Below are positions 62,406 through 64,000 of a DNA stretch of 64,000 nucleotides, piece after piece. The position numbers and the translations under genes were made by a program. The notes beneath the pieces were generated by a model, which saw nothing but the letters and a program-made list of their open reading frames with translations, did no database searches and had not been told where the DNA came from. The stretch is from Bog-756 sp963833585. Its GTDB lineage: Bacteria; Actinomycetota; Acidimicrobiia; Acidimicrobiales; RAAP-2. The DNA is taken from the NCBI GenBank assembly GCA_963833585.1, contig CAWHYF010000006.1, forward strand, positions 248,001-312,000, written 5' to 3'. Each line of letters starts with the position of its first letter. Positions within the stretch are counted from its first letter, which is position 1.

Positions 62406-62417
62406 ACTGATAAGTAT
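62404..62417. promoter_or_regulatory. Operator between ABC exporter and TetR gene
   Basis: ATACTGATAAGTAT, with arms ATACT/AGTAT around GATA, begins inside the exporter's start codon and lies 24 bases before the TetR ATG at 62441. A TetR dimer bound here would block both genes. Confidence 0.55.
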
Positions 62418-62440
62418 ATTCTATGCTGGGCAGTAGTCAA

Positions 62441-63097
62441 ATGAGCGCTCCCTTCCAACCCCTGACCCCGGAGCGACGTCGCCAGCAGACACGTGACCAC
62501 CTCCTGGCGGCTGCCGCTCACGTCTTCGCAGAGCGCGGCTTCCACGGCGCATCCCTCGACGCGGTCGCCGCGGCAGCTGGTTTCAGCAAGGGCGCCGTGT
62601 ACTCGAATTTCAAGAACAAAGAAGACCTCTTCCTCGCGCTGCTCGAATCCAGCTACCTCAGGGAGTTGGCGTCACTGCGGGCGACGCTGGACGCTTCGGA
62701 GGTCCCGGCGGAAGCCCGGCTTACCGACTTTCTTCCACTGATCCTCGATGGAGCCGGCCAGCCGTTGTCACCGGAGACCTGGGCGGTCCTCTACATGGAG
62801 TTCGCCATCTTCGCCGTGAGACACCCCGAGGCTCGTCAGAAGATCGCCGAACTCGACGATGCGAACATTGCCGCCGTCGCTGAGCTCATCTACGAAGAAA
62901 AGCCTGGGCGCCCAGATCTCGAGTCGGTGAAGCGGGAAGCCCGGATCGTCGAGGCGCTCTTCCGCGGCATCGGATTGATGAAGGTCCTCGACCCGGAGGC
63001 CGTGGACGAGGCACTCCTGGAGGCAGCTCTTTCCTTCGTGACAAGGGCGCTGACATCAGAGACCCGACCCGAAGGCCGAGTGGTCGGGGACCGGTGA
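62441..63097 (+). CDS. TetR family transcriptional regulator
   Basis: Protein of 218 residues. HTH: TRDHLLAAAAHVFAERGFHG, ASLDAVAAAAGFSKGAVYSN and FKNKEDLFLALLES; the SKGAVYSNFKNKE recognition helix is typical. The C-terminal domain (LLEAALSFVTRALTSETRP at the end) is a TetR ligand pocket. Divergent from a DrrAB-type exporter, it is probably its drug-responsive repressor. ATG 62441 is preferred; an upstream ATG at 62423 would need a leaderless message. Confidence 0.9.
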   Translation: MSAPFQPLTPERRRQQTRDHLLAAAAHVFAERGFHGASLDAVAAAAGFSKGAVYSNFKNKEDLFLALLESSYLRELASLRATLDASEVPAEARLTDFLPLILDGAGQPLSPETWAVLYMEFAIFAVRHPEARQKIAELDDANIAAVAELIYEEKPGRPDLESVKREARIVEALFRGIGLMKVLDPEAVDEALLEAALSFVTRALTSETRPEGRVVGDR

Positions 63098-63291
63098 AGG
63101 ACGGGATCGCCATGGCCGGGTGCCAGGCACTCACCTCGGCGAACAGGTGGCCAATCGTTCAAGTCAGCCTGCCCTTCGGCCGACCTCGAGAAAACCGTGG
63201 CCTAACGGTCGATCCGCACTCTCCGGCACCGTCAATTGAGGGTGACATTGGAAATCGGCCCTGCCGGGTCGCAAACCGAAGGAGGACTGGC

Positions 63292-63918
63292 GTGCGTTCG
63301 AGCGAGATCTGGGCCTACATACACGGCGAGCGGAGGCAGATGGTGGAAACGTGGTCTTCGCTGACCGAAGACCAGTGGGCAACGGCGTCTTGGTGCGAGG
63401 GATGGTCGGTGCAAGAGACCGCCGGGCACGTGCTTGCCGCTGCCGAACAGACGCCGGTGAACTTCTACAAGGAAATGATTGCCGCCGGTTTCAGATTCAA
63501 CGTATTCACCGACCGGGGCGCCAAGCGTCTGGCCGCCGTCGGCCCTGATGAGCTCGTGAGGCGCCTCCAAGCGCGCACCTCGACGACAAACCACCCCCCT
63601 GCTCCGGTAATGGCCATGCTCGGTGAGATCGTCGTGCACGGCGAGGACATCAGACGACCGTTGCATCTGCCGCATCAGACGCCGGAAGCAGCTCTGGTCG
63701 CCGTGGCAGACGGCTGGAAGAACTCAAATCTCCTCATCGGAGCCAAACGCAGAATCGCAGGCATCCGATTGCAAGCAACTGATGCCGACTGGGTCCACGG
63801 TGACGGACCGGAGGTGCGGGGACCGCTGATCTCGGTGGTGATGGCAATGGGCGGCCGGAAGCAGGCGCACGCGGATCTGTCTGGGGAGGGGCTCGTCGAA
63901 CTGGCCAGACGGGAATGA
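63292..63918 (+). CDS. Maleylpyruvate isomerase family mycothiol-dependent-type protein
   Basis: DinB-like four-helix protein of 208 residues. The metal-binding pattern: first helix WAYIHGERRQMVETWSSLTE, then WCEGWSVQETAGHVLAAAEQ (first His in AGHVL) and MLGEIVVHGEDIRRPLHLPH (HGEDIRRP, His and acid). This is the mycothiol-dependent isomerase-type N domain, an actinobacterial hallmark. GGAGG lies 6 bases before GTG 63292. The remaining 82 bases of the window show no gene. Confidence 0.85.
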   Translation: MRSSEIWAYIHGERRQMVETWSSLTEDQWATASWCEGWSVQETAGHVLAAAEQTPVNFYKEMIAAGFRFNVFTDRGAKRLAAVGPDELVRRLQARTSTTNHPPAPVMAMLGEIVVHGEDIRRPLHLPHQTPEAALVAVADGWKNSNLLIGAKRRIAGIRLQATDADWVHGDGPEVRGPLISVVMAMGGRKQAHADLSGEGLVELARRE

Positions 63919-64000
63919 TGGATTTCGGGCACCACGGAGGACGTTGCACAAAGCTGGGTGGCCTCGGCCCAGATCGTGTCCGCCATAGACGTCGAGCAGA

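Noticed and set aside
63675..63986. Minus-strand frame at the right edge
   Set aside because: It is the shadow of the mycothiol-dependent-type gene and has no homology.
1..64000. CRISPR arrays or restriction/defence systems
   Set aside because: No regularly spaced repeats and no Cas, methylase or nuclease genes were seen other than the MazF-like toxin.

Overview
The window is very GC-rich (about 70 % over most of its length) and densely packed with genes of high-GC Actinobacteria. The markers are three F420/flavin luciferase-like (LLM) oxidoreductases, a mycothiol-dependent-isomerase-like protein, actinobacterial-style acyl-CoA dehydrogenases, P450s, a fused LivH-LivM permease and TetR regulators. 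An uncultured Acidimicrobiia- or Mycobacteriales-like soil or aquatic organism fits, but no rRNA or marker gene is present to settle it. No tRNA, rRNA or CRISPR was seen.

Region 1 (1-24.5 kb) is a catabolic gene bank for a hydrophobic acid or ring compound handled as CoA thioesters. It holds two acyl-CoA synthetases, three acyl-CoA dehydrogenases (one frameshifted), three hotdog thioesterases, two short-chain dehydrogenases, two P450s, two LLM oxidoreductases, an amidohydrolase, two family III CoA-transferase loci (one frameshifted, one a double-length fusion), an enoyl-CoA hydratase, a thiolase-like/DUF35 pair of the steroid-aldolase type and a dienelactone-hydrolase-like protein. The likely logic is oxygenation (P450, LLM), CoA activation (synthetases, CoA-transferases), dehydrogenation, hydration, then C-C cleavage.

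Region 2 (24.5-35.4 kb) is a foreign island of lower GC that splits an enoyl-CoA hydratase gene. The 3' half lies at 24219-24543 and the 5' half at 35422-35856, both on the minus strand. Removing about 10.89 kb restores one reading frame of about 249-250 codons. The island carries a MazF/PemK-like toxin, a large LuxR-type (LAL) regulator with a frameshift, a hemerythrin-MFS exporter-NmrA reductase-MarR stress cassette, a PadR regulator with a small membrane partner, and several gene remnants.

Region 3 (35.4-45.3 kb) returns to the host style: another acyl-CoA dehydrogenase, three crotonase-fold enzymes, two glyoxalase-fold (VOC) proteins, an EthD-like protein, an SDR, an epoxide hydrolase, a small Cys/His membrane protein and a decayed glycosyltransferase fragment.

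Region 4 (45.4-50.6 kb) is a branched-chain-amino-acid-type ABC uptake operon (permease fusion, two ATPases, binding protein), probably importing a substrate for the catabolic genes. It ends at a perfect palindromic terminator.

Region 5 (50.6-64 kb) has two decayed P450 fragments, an LLM oxidoreductase, an aldehyde dehydrogenase behind a clear inverted repeat, two alpha/beta hydrolases, a TetR regulator, a thioesterase and a thioesterase remnant, a YbhN-type membrane protein with a small lipoprotein, a drug-type ABC exporter divergent from its TetR regulator, and a mycothiol-dependent-isomerase-like protein.
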